Part shown: positions 34,061 through 47,403 of the stretch, in pieces
Position numbering within the stretch: position 1 is the stretch's first letter
Layout of the letters: each line of letters starts with the position of its first letter
NCBI GenBank assembly: GCA_036925085.1
Contig: JAUPFP010000002.1
Span: forward strand, 6,726,890-6,790,889
Length of the DNA: 64,000 nt
Reading direction: 5' to 3'
DNA from: Brachycybe producta
Taxonomy: Eukaryota > Arthropoda > Diplopoda > Playtdesmida > Andrognathidae
The notes under the pieces: generated by a model
Database searches by the model: none
What the model was told of the DNA's origin: nothing
Seen by the model: only the letters and a program-made list of their open reading frames with translations
Made by a program: the position numbers and the translations under genes

Positions 34061-34852
34061 TTTAGGTTATTATTAAAAGGTTATGCTGCTTTTATGATAA
34101 GTTTTATCAGAAAAATCCACACGAAAAACGAACAAGTTTCAAGTGTTTCTCTTTATGTGTTTGCTATTGAGTATATTGTTTTTTTTTTTTTGTCTTCCAT
34201 CGTGTAAGTTTCACGTATAAATTGTAATTTTAGTTTGCTATTGGGGATATTTTATCACATAAAAAAGAGTTTGTCTCTGTGTTGTGTTTGTTTGTGTCCA
34301 TTATTTCAGTGATATCTTTAGAAGTTTGTATTTTTTTTTCTTCTGTTTTTATTTTCTCACTGTATATGTGTTGGGAACCATCTCTGTAAACGTTGAAAGT
34401 ATTTTTTTTACGGCAATTGGTGTTTTCTGGTTGTAAGCCAACCATTGAGTTGAGTTACAGTAGTAGTTTGACGTCGTTATATATACTGCACCCTACAGAC
34501 TTTAATGATAAAAAGTGTGGAACTTTGTACGAAGGCTCAGTATAATGGCATTGAGTGAGTGACCATCACATTGACCACTAGGACACCGATTATTATATAG
34601 AAAGATCCGTTTTTGTGGCTGGTCATTTTAGTATTTTGGATCTTTTTTATATATATGTGTGTGTGTGTGGGTAATATACGAAAAGCTTTAAATGTGTCTC
34701 GGTATCTTTGGTCGTTTTCAGTAAGGGGATTGCTGAAATTGATTTTATAATTTTCAATTTTCGATTTCTAGGTTTAGGTCTACTTGCTGCATCTTCTGTT
34801 ATGTTGGGATAAAGCCATAATGGGGATTTGTGGGCTCGAATAATATATGGGT

Positions 34853-34915
34853 ACAAGTAGAACGTCGATTAACCGAAGTCTTACTATATGGATGTCCGAT
34901 TATCCTGACCAAATA
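34853..34915. mobile_element. Tigger/pogo-like terminal sequence
   Basis: GTAGAACGTCGATTAACCGA then GATGTCCGATTATCCTGACC resembles pogo/Tigger ends, which carry repeated CGATTATCCGAA words. No matching right terminus or transposase was identified. Confidence 0.35.
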
Positions 34916-35029
34916 CACACAAAAAAAAGGTTGAACCATCGATTGACCTGTCATCGTTCATATTCGTTTTGTCGTAATATTATCGACTATGACCAAATCT
35001 ATTCACCTTTATTAATAAGTCACCTCATT

Positions 35030-35945
35030 GAGGCTTGGATCCCACATAAGTGAAAAAAAAAATCAGAAAAATTGGGTGCCTCAGAAGCACTACCATTTTA
35101 TTTCCAAAACTTTGATAAAAAAAGACCAAAAACTAATTAAAATAAATGTTCGAAGTGGTTTTCATCCACATCAATACGTTTTTAAGTTTTTTTTTCCCTC
35201 TGTTATTTCTGCACTGGCATAAAAACCTTTATGAGAGTATTTTATTTTATTTTATATATATAAAGCTTTGTCTGTATGTGTATAACGCTGTACATACAAA
35301 GACAAAAACGTTTAAGCACGTCGGAATTTATTTAAATTTAAATGAACTGATTTTTCTCATGGTCATAGTTAAATAGTTTTAAGTAGCCAAATTAAACTAG
35401 AATTTTGCTCCTGTCATTTATGACGGGTTACCCCACTAGTTCTAAAATATTGTATAGGCCAAAGCCTTAAGCCTTAAAGTTAAACTTGCAATATTTTCAT
35501 AGGCTCACTGTAGAGATTTTTTTTTGGCTAATTAAAATCAATTATTAATAAAAAATAAAACCTTATGAAATAACTGTCTTGTTATCTCTTAGAGACCCTA
35601 TAAAAATAATTAAAAAAAAATCAGAAAAGCTTTCTGTATATTTTAGCTTTCTGTTCTGCCTGTGGTTTTTACACTGCTATAGAAAACATTTCAAGGAAAT
35701 TTTTTAGTTTATAACAACATAGAGAAAAAAAATAGGAGAAGAATGATGCGTCTAAAAGACGCCTTTTTATTGGCTGTTAATATATAATTCTACTTTAAAG
35801 GAAGAAACAATTTCACATCTTTATCTGTTTACTTTCTGCCAAATAAATAGAATTATTCAAATTATACACAAATTAGTTTTTCAGTTGCATTTTTTTTCTG
35901 CATGTGTGGACTCTCGTTCTAACTGATGTTTGCTTTTTTTGGAGT
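35030..35945. mobile_element. GATCCCACATGC-family element, possibly split by a Helitron
   Basis: Left: GAGGCTTGGATCCCACATAA. Right: TGCATTTTTTTTCTGCATGT GTGGACTC, its approximate inverse, with TTTCTGCCAAATAAATAGAA nearby. The Helitron copy at 35250-35439 lies between the two ends. Confidence 0.4.
35250..35439 (+). mobile_element. Helitron-type element, short copy (copy 2)
   Basis: Ends with hairpin CCTGTCATTTATGACGGG (35410-35427) plus a 12-nt tail ending CTAG at 35436-35439, followed by host T. The part around ACGTCGGAATTTATTTAAAT (35319-35338) also matches the inverse of 53735-53760, so this copy shares interior sequence with copy 3. The 5' end is approximate (TATATATAAAGC near 35255). Confidence 0.7.
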
Positions 35946-36589
35946 GGGGCCTTAATTGTGTTAATAATTCCCTTGCTAAAGATAATTCGGATGATCGGCG
36001 TTGTACTGTATATTGCTTCACCTAAAAAGAGGTTCTCGTAGAAATAGATGCATCGATGATAGAGGGGTCATTTTGAATGTCGATTTATCAAACATGATGA
36101 ATTGTTCATTTCAATTTTTTTAATTAATGTTTATAGAGTGTGAATGGTGGGTGTCAAGTTAATTCTGATTGGTGAAAATCACACTTGAAAAATAAGAGTG
36201 AATGTGTTGTTGGTAGAAGAAGAAAGTAACAAACATTGACATAGTGTCTGTCTGTTTTGTGTTTTTTCTTCTTTTTTCTCTTCGAAGTTTCTTATTTGTG
36301 AGCTTGTTTGAAAAATAGTTTTTCTACGATGTTAAGTTTGTTTGGTCATAGACTCGTAGTTCGTGTGTTTATTGGACTTTTTATATTTTGTTTGTGTGTT
36401 TACCGTTTTTTGTGTGGTTTTGAGGTTTCTTGTGTCTGTGACACTGTGTTTTGTGTCTTGTGCGTGACACATACAGTATGTGTTGAAATAAATTTGTATG
36501 TAATGTATTTTCGTGTGTGGCTGTGTATGTTAGATGAATTTTATGCGTGTGTTTCTTGCGTATTTTCATTTATTTTTGTGTGAGTTTAC

Positions 36590-37152
36590 TTGACGCTTGT
36601 GACGTCACACGAGTTGACCAAAACGTTTGGCTTGTGTTATTTCGTCTGATAGAAAATGGGGTAATAAGAGAAGGACTCTAGAAACCTTTTGTCTTAGACT
36701 ATTTGCACACAAGCTGCACCTACACGCGACTGTCACTTATCTTTACGCATTAGCGACAGTATGCGTTATGTAAAACTAAATATACTATCTAGTCTGTGTG
36801 ACAATTTGTAGTTTGTCTGCATAATCTCATTGAAACGTTTACACTCCATAGGTCATATGATTCATAACAGTCACGATGCAAAAAAAAAAAAACCGGAACA
36901 AGTTGCATCTTTTTAATCGCAGCTACAAAACTGTCGCACGTCTGTTTTGTGCCATTTGAAACAGTGTGTTTCATTTATTTGCGTCGTTTTGTTGTTGCGA
37001 CAGTGCGACAAAAAATCGTTCGCGTATAAGAGATTTTTCTACTATCATTTTTTTTCTGCTTCTATCAGACAAAATGATACATGCCTAATTTATTATCGAA
37101 CTCACTGACGTCATAAGCTTCTAGTTATAGTGTGGCAACTGTACGTGACTAT
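36590..37152. mobile_element. GAAGC-TGACGTCA family element (copy 3)
   Basis: Left: TTGACGCTTGTGACGTCACA then GAGTTGACCAAAA. Right: the inverse, with TGACGTCATAAGCTTCTAGT and AGTGTGGCAACTGTAC. The interior contains CGACAGT/ACTGTCG inverted words and a GACAATTTGTAGTT block shared with 18240-18260. Confidence 0.6.
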
Positions 37153-37190
37153 ATTTGTCCTATATTTTCGTGCGTGTGTTTGTGTGTGAC

Positions 37191-37395
37191 ACAGGCATTT
37201 AGAAATCGGGACGAACACAAATTGGCTCTGCCCTTTTTATGACGAACGCAACTTCTAATTGGTTGGTTATGTAGTTTGACGTCACATGCTTCGCCCTTTT
37301 CAACGTCGAACCACACAACAAACCAATTAGAAGTTGCTGGTCGTCATAAAAAGGGCGGAGTCAACTTGTATTCGTCACGATTTCTAAATGCCTGT
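37191..37395. mobile_element. 205-bp MITE, CAGGCA family (copy 1)
   Basis: Ends ACAGGCATTTAGAAATCGGG and the exact-type inverse CGATTTCTAAATGCCTGT. The inverted arms extend through AAAAAGGGC and CCAATTAGAAGTTG. Closely matches 41595-41800 along its whole length. It is inserted in a (GT)n run, so the 9-10 bp target duplication (GTGTGTGAC-like) is ambiguous. Confidence 0.85.
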
Positions 37396-39325
37396 GTGTG
37401 TGTGACAGTGTGTGAGATTTTCCATCTTTTTCGTTTGAAATCTTCCATCACTTATAACAACTCTCATAAATTAGATTTCTTCTTCAAGAGGACTTTTTTT
37501 TGTTAAATTATCTTCAACATTGAAATCTACAGTTGTTGCTGTTTAATAAATAAATAAATTAATAATACAACATTTTCTGCATTGTTGATGAGAGACAATG
37601 GGAATTACTTGTTTTATCCTAGTACAATATGGGATTATCCGTTGATTCTTTCAGGGTTTTGTTGTCAAGACAACAACAGTATCTTTTTTTTTCGGTGGGA
37701 GATGTGTTTTTTTTTTGTTTTTCAAGCTTTAACTAATAGATCTAGCTATATTTCTGTTTTTTCTCTTGAAATTGAGTTGTAAATTGTAATACCTACTCTA
37801 TTACAGTTGATAATAAATTGAGTTTGTCTGCATTGTTCTTGTTTAGATTATGAAATTAATTTCATTTAACCTTTGAACAAAAGGAAACAAGAGGAAATAT
37901 AAAAGAAATATGAAACTTCATTTGAACAATATAATATTTCAATAAAAAAAGCCCTTTCCCTCTTTCTTTTTTCAGTGAGGATCAAAATTAAGAGTGTTTT
38001 ACTTATTTCTTAAAAATACTTTTTGAAAAGCAAAAATGAGCCTCAGTTTGAAGTTTGTTTAAAGCTAAAAGTAAAAGCCATTGCCGGTGGTCTTGCCAAT
38101 ATTTACTTCCCCCCCCCCCCCCAATCCACAAACTTTATTTTTCTCCGCTTAATCCAATTTTTGGTCGTGTTATTTGTTTTGGCAATTGTTTGAATATATA
38201 TATAGAAAAGAAATAGAGTAAGATCGATATATGTTAGTAAATATTTTGTTTGAAGGTTTTTATATTTATGGTGATTATCAATATGGCAACACTGTGTGTG
38301 TGTACAATGGTAGGACGTGTTTTGCAATTTTGATGGGATCAAGTTGAATAAAGAATTTTCATCTTTGACGTTAATAGCAAATTGGAAAATAATAAATTTC
38401 AAACACGGACACCTGAGCTTGTTTGAATAAGTTGTGCAGCTTTTGTTGTTTTTCCATTTTTTTTTTGGTGTCTTCCTATGAGAATCTGTAGGTTTCTCAA
38501 TCTAAAGTCTCTTTGGTTAAAAAGGCTTTAAGTGGGCCATGAGAGAACGAGTCTCATTTTGAATTTTGCACATTATTTTGCAAGAAAAATTAGCATAAAA
38601 AGATCTAGGATATACCCTATGGTGTTTACACTATTTACAGTGATGCATAATTTCTGTTTGTTACTGTTTTTTTTGTAGCCTTTTTTAATAAAAAGAATAC
38701 ATAGGTTTATTTATTGAATTTGACCTCATTTTTGGAATGTCAAAGGGTGAAAGCAGCTCGCATATATATAGTTAGTTGATTTTATAAGAACGGAAAGTAA
38801 TTTCAGTTTTGAGACTTGTCATTTTTGTAAAAAGTTAATCCTCGTTTTGAGTTAGTTTGTCAGAATTAATTGGAATGAAGTTATGTTAGAAGTAAATTAA
38901 GTTTTTATCGATTTATTTTTTTTTTAAATAAAAGAAGGAAAAGGTGAAATTGTTACAGATCTTAGCTTTATCTTTGGAATGTTTGCTAAATGAATTTGTT
39001 TTTCAAGTGCTTTTAGAATCCGCAAAAAATCGAAAGAGGTCAAGGTGCCACCACGTACACCAAAATGCAAACTGAAAATAGTTTTTAAGGTGGCTGAATA
39101 AATGTTTATTTTTCTTTTGGCTCTCTGAATAGTGTCACTGGAGTAGCTTATGCTATGCTCCTTAGAATGTATTTTTTTGTTGTAAAATTTTGACGTAAAT
39201 ACATCAAGCAAATTTTTTTTATTAGAAACTTTTATTAGAAATTCAAATTGTTTTCAAAACTAGAATAGTGAAAGATTATAAGGATTTTCATGGCAACATC
39301 TTAAAAAAATGAATGTCTAAGATCT

Positions 39326-39758
39326 TAAGAGCCTAGACACTTCAGAGACACAGTCAGTTTTAAAGTTCCAAAGTTGCCCAAATGGCATTAGCAACCAAAC
39401 GGCAATTTCAAGCGTCATGAATTTACCTTCTACCTGTAGAATATGTTAAGGAATATACCCAATTTTTCTAAAAGCTTTATATACAAAGATGATTTTAAAG
39501 AATCGTTGAGTGGCTAGCAAAATTCAAAATTGTATAAAATAAAAAAAAAAACCTTTTTAAATATTGCAACAAACTGATGTTATTACCTGGAAACAACATT
39601 CAAGAAAATATTACAATGTTAATTATCGTTAAAAATGAACTTAAAGGCATTAAGGTGGCTCGAATCGAGTCCACGTTATTGGACACATCAAATTCCACTT
39701 AACATTGAGTTTATAAAATCATGCAGCACGTGCACGCTGTAATGTCTCTAGGCTCTTA
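39326..39758. mobile_element. Inverted-repeat element, TTAAGAGCCTAGA ends
   Basis: TTAAGAGCCTAGACACTTCA at the left. TAATGTCTCTAGGCTCTTAG at the right is the inverse. Next to it, CAAAGTTGCCCAAATGGC (about 39368) and its inverse (about 39810-39830, outside the element) point to a second overlapping repeat. Confidence 0.55.
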
Positions 39759-41271
39759 GTGATGCACATGTATTTTCAGGGCAATTGGCAATTGCCATTT
39801 GGTTGCCAGAGCCATTTGAGCAACTTTGAAACCACCAAATTGACAAGATTCTCATTGACTGTGCGTCTATAGATTTGCTTAAGCTTTGAATCAAACCTAG
39901 CTCGCAATATACACGTACTCCATACTCCATTCTCATAACGACACGTACAGTCAATAAACCCAGAGACAAAGCAGTGCACATACATGCATGCATGTATTTA
40001 TTACGTTCATACAGAAAGCAACAGCATATATCACACAAAGTTACATGTACAGTATATACATACATGTAGGTAGGCTCTACATCATTGAGAGAAAATACAT
40101 TTTCCTGCTTCTGTTTTGTTATATATGGTACCTAGAAGAAGCAGTGTAGTTAACTATGCGTTTGAAGATTATAAAAGACCATATTTTCTATACCTTTTTT
40201 ACTTTGAGCATTAAAGCCCTTTTTTAATATTTTTTTTTCTCATTTCAATTGTATATGCATTGCTGATGTAAAAAATAAAAAAAAGAATCTGAGGCCATTT
40301 GCTTAATTTCACTAACAATAATTTCACATAGTACATATTCATGTAAGATTTTCGCATAAAGCCACTTATGGATGGAAAAAAAAGGTTTTCTTTTTTTTTT
40401 TCTTTCTTCTGCACATTTCTACAATGAATGTTTCTTTTATGTCGGTTATTCTCGAGTGCAATACGAATTGCTATTTATTTGTGTGTGCATTTGTGAAAAT
40501 GACGTACAATGACGTTGAAAATGTTTTAAGTAGGATAAAATTTACTTCTTCCACTTTATCACGAATAAAGCTCTAGGCATAAAATATAAGCAAATGTTGT
40601 TACAATTTCTATTGCATACTAATTGCAATAATTATAGAAAAGAGGATTGGCTTTTTATGGCCGAATTAAAGCACTTTAGTAAATGAGTTAACATTTTTTT
40701 GGAGAACATTTGTTTCGGGGGAAAAAAAAGTATGTATTGCATGTTTTTGGTTGCGCCTTTTTGCTGATTTTGTATTCTAGTCTTATATGTTTATTTGTAA
40801 ATTAACACTTGACTGAATAATGTGAATGAAAAGCTTTTTTTTTTGTTAAAAAAAAGCTGTTGGTCATTGTGATATAAACGATTCTACTCCTGTTTTTATA
40901 ACATCATCATCTGGTTTTACAAATACATTTTGTTCTCCTTAAATGTCCTGTTACTTCACTATACCGTATATCGTATATTCAATGATGGGATACATTTTTG
41001 CTGAAAACAGCTGCAAAATGATACTGGGTTGCATCTCCCTTTTTATTTCCACTGCTACTTGTATGTCTTTTGGATGGAGGAGGGTAGATGGGGTGTTTTT
41101 GTGTGTTGTGTATTATGGGTTGCTGTTTTGAAATTGTCATCATCTGTGTCGTGTCGCATTCTACTTTTGACCGCAGATGTGAAAACGAGAGAAAGAGAGA
41201 TGTTTAAAAAAAGATGTATTTTGAAAACATCTTTTTCCCTTTCTCCTGTCTCATATCAAGTGTATAATGCC

Positions 41272-41308
<37 letters not shown>
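41272..41308. repeat. (TA)n(CA)n microsatellite
   Basis: About 7 TA units followed by about 11 AC units. Confidence 0.9.
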
Positions 41309-41594
41309 TGTATATACAATGTGTATACTGGATCATCAGTTGGAGAATACATATAATTTATATTATGTGCAACGGTGAAAATGAAAAAATTGCTCTTAAT
41401 AGCTAGTTAGTTGTTGTAAAAGTTTTTTCATTCAGCTTTTTTTTTTAATGTGATCTCAACACATTACTTAAGAAAACTTTTGGTGCCATTCACGTTTTGG
41501 TATTAGCATTATCATTAATGTACAGGGTGTTTGCTTTTGTATCTTTAACTATATTTGTGTTCTCTTATTGTTAAAAGTGTGAACTGTAGATATG

Positions 41595-41800
41595 ACAGGC
41601 AATTAGAAATAGGGACATACAGAAGTTGGCGCCGCCCTTTTTATTACGACCGGTAACTTCTAATCGGTTGGTTATGTGGTCTGACGTCACATGCTCCGCC
41701 CTTGTCAACGCCGAACCACACAACAAACCAATTAGAAGTTACCGGTCGTCATAAAAAGGGCGGAGCCAACTTCTTTATGTCCCGATTTCTAATTGCCTGT
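41595..41800. mobile_element. 206-bp MITE, CAGGCA family (copy 2), Mutator-like
   Basis: Ends ACAGGCAATTAGAAATAGGG and its inverse, with long internal arms (CCGGTAACTTCTAAT / ATTAGAAGTTACCGG). A 9-bp duplication GTAGATATG lies at 41586-41594 and 41801-41809. A 9-bp duplication plus long inverted repeats is the Mutator-like (MULE) pattern. No ORF of its own. Confidence 0.85.
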
Positions 41801-43415
41801 GTAGATATGTCTTATCCATCTTTTGAATGGGCTTGTGAGATCAGATATGTCAGTCCAAATCTCTGCAAATCAACTCGATCCGCCAAGGTAAGGGATCTGG
41901 ACTAACAGTAGACCATATCCGTGCGTGAATAGTGAAAAAAGAGATCAGATCCTGTCAGATGAGCCACGCTGTCAAATGAATTAAAATGAGCAAAAAAACT
42001 TATTGAAATTAGTCCGTTAGTGTGTGTATGGTAAATTCAGTGGAAACTATTTAATAGGAAATGGCAGGAACCAGAATATTTTTTGTGTTAACCGAATATC
42101 GTGTTAAAATATAATTATGGTACTACAATACCGTGACAAGGGTAAAAACGGCAAGTAGGCCACAAAATGTGTTGCGAAGATTTTTATTAAAGGGTATTTT
42201 TAAACTTAGATTTTGATTTGGCCTATTTTTCTTTTATAAAAATCAGTAATTTTTAGTTGCACAGTATTCTTTAAATATTTATTGGCCAGAAATCACGCGA
42301 ATTTAGGAAACCCGTCCATTGATGTAAGCGTTTTTCGTGTATGAAAAGAGAATGGGTAAACCTGGCTTTAACTTTAATTTGTGTTATCAGAAGGATACGT
42401 CTTAAAGTAATATGGAAAATTCTATCTCAAGGAACCGAACCAAATATGTTATCCGATTTTTCCTGTTAACTGTTTCCAACCGTATATATAAATACATCCA
42501 TTGTAGCAGTTAACTTACAAACACCCTGTACAGTTATATACATTGGCATGTTGTTATTACCACAACATATTTTCAGCATTGTTTCATAATAAAATATAAT
42601 AAGGCTTTTTTTGTTAACATTTTTATATCTAGAAATGAAACGGAATGTTTCTTGTTTGGAACTTTATTGTCCTATTAATATTTTTTTTTGGGGGGGGGGG
42701 TGGATTTATTCCGATGTTTCTTAAGAGATGTTTCTGTTGTGTACTGAATGAGAGTGGCTCATTTTGGTTACCATTTTTGCCTCCACCTCTTAGATCTTTA
42801 CTTATTACTTTATTAGAAATAATAACGTGTTTCTCATCAATTACGGTTGTTCTGGTGACTTTCGTGGGATACTCAAATAATGTCTAATCATCTGGCTGAC
42901 GTGTTTATTTGATTAACATAAAATATGAATGACATTTACTCGTTTTGAGTGCGGAAATGTATATATAGCTAGATGTGAAGTGTTTCTTTCTCCTCCCTCA
43001 ATTTTAACTCCATTGCAAAGCACAGTAGAGAGAGGGGAAATAAGAGAAAAACAATAACCATGTGTAAAAACAAGTATAATAGGCACTTAAAGAGAGACTG
43101 AGAGAGTAGAAGAAAATGTTTCTCTACATTTTCATGGCGAATGTTTGCAATCAAGGTGTCCACCGAGGGGTTTTTTGTGTTATATCTATTATACTTACAT
43201 TTTAAGAGTCATAGTAAAAAAATATATATACAACATGTCTCAAAACCAATGTTGCAATCTAGATTATCATAGTAGTGTGGCTATAGAAATCAGAAATTAT
43301 AACTGCTACACATTTAAAACTTCAGTTGATCGTTAGCAACATATCAAAATGTAATTTTATAATAAATTAAACACATTTGGAAAAAAATTATAAGAGTTAA
43401 TTTAATAAATTTTAT

Positions 43416-43754
43416 GTTAAAAGAATAGGATCAGAAATGACTTTTATTAGATGGAGTGATGGGGTAGCAAGCACAATAGAAAAGATGTAGGAAAATAGGC
43501 TGAGGTGGTTTGGGCATTATAATCAGGAGTGAGAAGGATGATCTGCTGAAATAGGTGATGAGTTTTGACCAGGGGGTTAAAAGGGGGTAGTGGAAGGCCC
43601 AAATAAGCCTTGGGAGATGGTGGTAAAATGGGATATGGCGGGGCATGTGGAGAGTCTCTGGGCGCTTGGCGCTAAATCGAAATGAGTGGAGAGATAGAAC
43701 CCGTAATGGCGACCCTGCTTATTGCGACGAAAAGGTGCAGGGAATGACGATGAT
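43416..43754 (+). mobile_element. 5'-truncated RTE LINE fragment
   Basis: Broken translation matches the C-terminal end of the RTE protein coded at 7056-7514: AGGCTGAGGTGGTTTGGGCA gives RLRWFGH, the AAGGCCCAAATAAGCC area corresponds to GRPKQTW, and RNEWRDRT corresponds to RNEWRVRT. It ends in an ATGACGATGAT tail. TAAATTTTAT occurs at 43406-43415 and 43755-43764, a plausible 10-bp target duplication. Confidence 0.8.
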
Positions 43755-44250
43755 TAAATTTTATTTTATTAGATTAAGGTTTTTTTTATTTCTGATGGAA
43801 ACAATTTTTTTTAAAAAACTTATTCATTAACTTTTTTTTAATAGATTACCAGTTTATTTTGTCTTTTGCCTAACTACAAGTTGATAAGCTGACAGATTTG
43901 TAGCTTGTTTTTTGAGCCAATAACCGTGCCACTCAAATGTACTTTGATAAATAGACTGGTTCATTGGTTTGTGAGACATACTGTAAACAGTGTAGAGTAT
44001 TTCGTAAGTACTTCAATAATATGAGGGAAAGTACTAAAGATTCTGCCATTGTTTTAAAAGAACTACACATTTCACAAATTTCTTAATGGAAGTTCCTGGT
44101 AGGTGCCGTAATTTGTGCAAACGTTTGCATCATTCTATTTATATTCATAGCAACCAATGACAATGATTATAAAAGTTCTTAGAAATACAAGAAACTGATG
44201 GAAGTGTAACGAAAATTATTTCAGTAAACTGGTTCTAAGCTGAACAAGAA

Positions 44251-44387
44251 GTACTATCAAACAATTTTGAATTGACTTCAAGAATCAAGATGTTTTTGAA
44301 ACATTCTCCAATTGTAAGTTTGGCTTATTTTAATTAAGTATGTCTCAAAACATCTTGAAGAGTCAATTCAGAATTGTTTGATAGTAA
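44251..44387. repeat. ~45-bp inverted repeat
   Basis: The left arm contains TACTATCAAACAATTTTGAA TTGACTTC. The right arm (44342-44387) is its inverse with a few mismatches; the spacer is about 40 bp. Small foldback element or hairpin. Confidence 0.7.
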
Positions 44388-45704
44388 TTTTTCTCAGTAG
44401 TTGTGCACTTGAATGCATCCAGATATATAAAAATTAATATCAACCACGTTATAACTGAAATTTCACCGATTTCTCTCAATATTTTATGGAAATCTTTATT
44501 TAAATGAAAGAGTACAACTATTTCCGAACCTGTTTATGTAAAAAAAAATTATCAATAACGTCTTAACGAATTGTGTTCTAATTATTTTCAACGACTCAAA
44601 TCCATTCAAAAGACCCTGAAAATAACTACAATGATACTTACTTTGGTTATTTTTAAGGTTTTATTGTTATATGTGTACAAAATCTCGGCATACATGTCGA
44701 GATGATAAAAAATTAATTATTGCATATAAAGTTTAATTAATAATTAAAAAAAAATATTTAAAAAACAAAATTGAAATTTTTTTTCCATGAATAATACTAA
44801 AATATATGTACAATATATGGTTTCAATAAAGATGTCCATGAAATATTAACATACATTGATCAAATTTACCTGTAAAGTACACAAAAGTTTATAATTACAT
44901 TTTGGTTGCTATTTATTTTTTTCATAGCTGTGTATAAGTTCCATTCTATTTATTTGACAGAAAAGTAGGCAGTGAAAAAGTGAAATTGTTTATTCGTGCC
45001 ATTTGTAATAACAATTAATCAGCCAATAGGAAGGCGTCCTAGGTTCGTTGTAAGTACATTCTAGTCTCTAACCAGTTTTTTTTTGATAGCAAGAAATACA
45101 GTTAGTAGACACATTTATTAGAAATGTATGAATTTTTTTAGTTATTTTCAAAAACACAAAAATGAACATTTAAAAAAATATTTCAATAGCGTTTTACATA
45201 TTTGAAGAAGAAAAAAAAAACCTTGCATAAATTCAAGTAAATTAGATGTTCGGTACACTATGTGTATGTAAGATATTAACTTTTAATATATTGGTTTAAG
45301 GGCGTGTCGTTGTATTCATGGTAAATTTGCGGAATAAAGTATCAGTTAGTTGTAAATGATAGGGGTCTATCGAAGTTTAGGGTTTTAAACATTTATCAAG
45401 TGACCCTGAAATATTTATGCGAGTGCTACTTAATGTAGCATTAAGGAAAAGTGTAGTAAATTCATACAAATATGGATTTCTCTGTGAGTATTTATGTAAA
45501 TTAGCTCAGTTTAGGTTATTCAGCTCTTGCAAATTATAATGTATCCCAAATGGCTACAAACAGTTATTGAGCTCATTCTAAAGAGCTCCTGCATCCGTGA
45601 CTTTTTAGGAGCGTCTTCAAGGAGTAATTCAAATTCAAAGTTTGTTAGGTAGCAAAATAATTACAGGATTGAAATTAATTTAGTTTCATAATATCTTGAA
45701 TTTG

Positions 45705-46235
45705 GTTCCAACGACTGGGTCACATATGCGGGGGGGGGGGGGAGAAAGAAGCAGAAAATTGAACTAGAAATACAAAATGAGAAGTTTTCTCTACGATTCT
45801 GCTTTCATTTGCGTTCAAGGGTTCTCACACACTACAACCAAACATTTAAGAACATGTTTGACTTTATAGAACGATATCTCAAATGATGATGAGGGTTGAA
45901 GGTGGAGGCTAGATATTAAAAGGATTACATTAGAGTACCTAAAAGCATTGCTAGCCTCTTTCTCCTACCCTTGTCGTTTGAGATGGAATTGTTTGAGATG
46001 AAATACACCTTAAGAAGAGGGTAAAGAGAATAGTTAGGTAGAGTCACAAAGAAGGATGTCTTCATATTTGCTGGTAAAGTTTAATTTAAGATCACTGAAA
46101 GAAACAATGTTAACTTTTTTCTGCCTACTTTCAGCCAAATAAATAGAATATTATTATTGAAATTAGCTAAATTTTGTTTTCATTCGTATTTTCACGTTGC
46201 TTTTTTTCTGCATGTGGAAACAATGCCTTAAGCTA
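45705..46235. mobile_element. GATCCCACATGC-family element
   Basis: Left: CTGGGTCACATATGCGGGGG and AGAAAGAAGCAGAAAA. Right: the inverse, with TTTTTCTGCCTACTTTCAGC, CAAATAAATAGAATA and TTTTTTTCTGCATGTGGAA. The interior also shows AACCAAACATTTAAGAAC-type sequence. Confidence 0.5.
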
Positions 46236-47403
46236 CCAATAGGTCCTATGTAGTGATGGGAACATGACTGTAGATAGAATCTCTTTTGGCTTTTGTTTCA
46301 ATAAATATTACAAATGTACTAGACTTTCATAGTGACCATTGATCAATCTAGTATGTTATGACCGGATCATTGAGCCGCAATCTACGCTTGCACTGACACA
46401 TTTTAAAGTTGTTGATTGATATATATTTTAAACAAGTAAAGTGTTTGCAAACTGTGTTGATGTTTTTTGTTTTCGGCAATATTCCGTGTATTTTTGTGTA
46501 TGAGATTACATAAAAGCAGCGGAAAGTTCCTTTTACTTTATTAAAATATATTAGTACACCTATAAAAGGCTTATTTTGATTAGTGAGAAGTGTTTTTAAA
46601 ACTCTTAGGGAAGAATTAATTAAATGGGGGAAAAGTGCTGTTCAGAGCAATTACAAGTGAAATTTTCTCATTATGTTCTTTAAAAATAACAACAAAAATA
46701 GAGACTTGTAATAATTATGGCTCGTTTTAGTTTGTTTAAGTCTCTAAACGTAAAGTCTTGAGTTGTATGTGTATTGTCAATGAGTAAATTTTTTGTAACG
46801 TCATTGGTAACAAGATTGGATTTCACTACTTGACACTGTACAAAGTGTTTCAAAATAAAGCTTGAGAAGTGCTGCCTTAAGATTGTGGTTTAAATTGTTT
46901 TGCAATTCTGTCAATCAAATGACAAGTTTGCAAATTGTCCAAAGGATGTTGTAACTAGCACAACGCTAGGTTTACAATTCAGTTCAACGTTGCTGCATAA
47001 CAGTTGATGCATTTTAAACATAGTGGGAAAGAGGCTTATGTCGTGTTTGACTGAGAAAAAAAAAATTGAACTAGGAGCAAGTGTTGAGATTATTATGGGT
47101 TTGTCATCTTTCAGCAACAAGAACAAGAAACTGTAAGGCCTGGATCCTACATGCACGAAAAAAGTAGAACATATAAAAAGATAGAAAAACTGAAAAAAGT
47201 TTATTCTACATTTCTGCTTTTTTTTTACGTTGAAGAGTTCTCACAAATTACAATATTAGAGACTTCAAAGTAATTTTTGTGTTTGTAGAAATATAATTGT
47301 GCGTGATAGAACAGAAAAAGTTGAAATAATTTCAGTTTTTTTCTGCCTACTTCTAGGGCTCAAAATAGCCTAGCACTGGCGCAGACTAAAATACTATTAA
47401 GGT

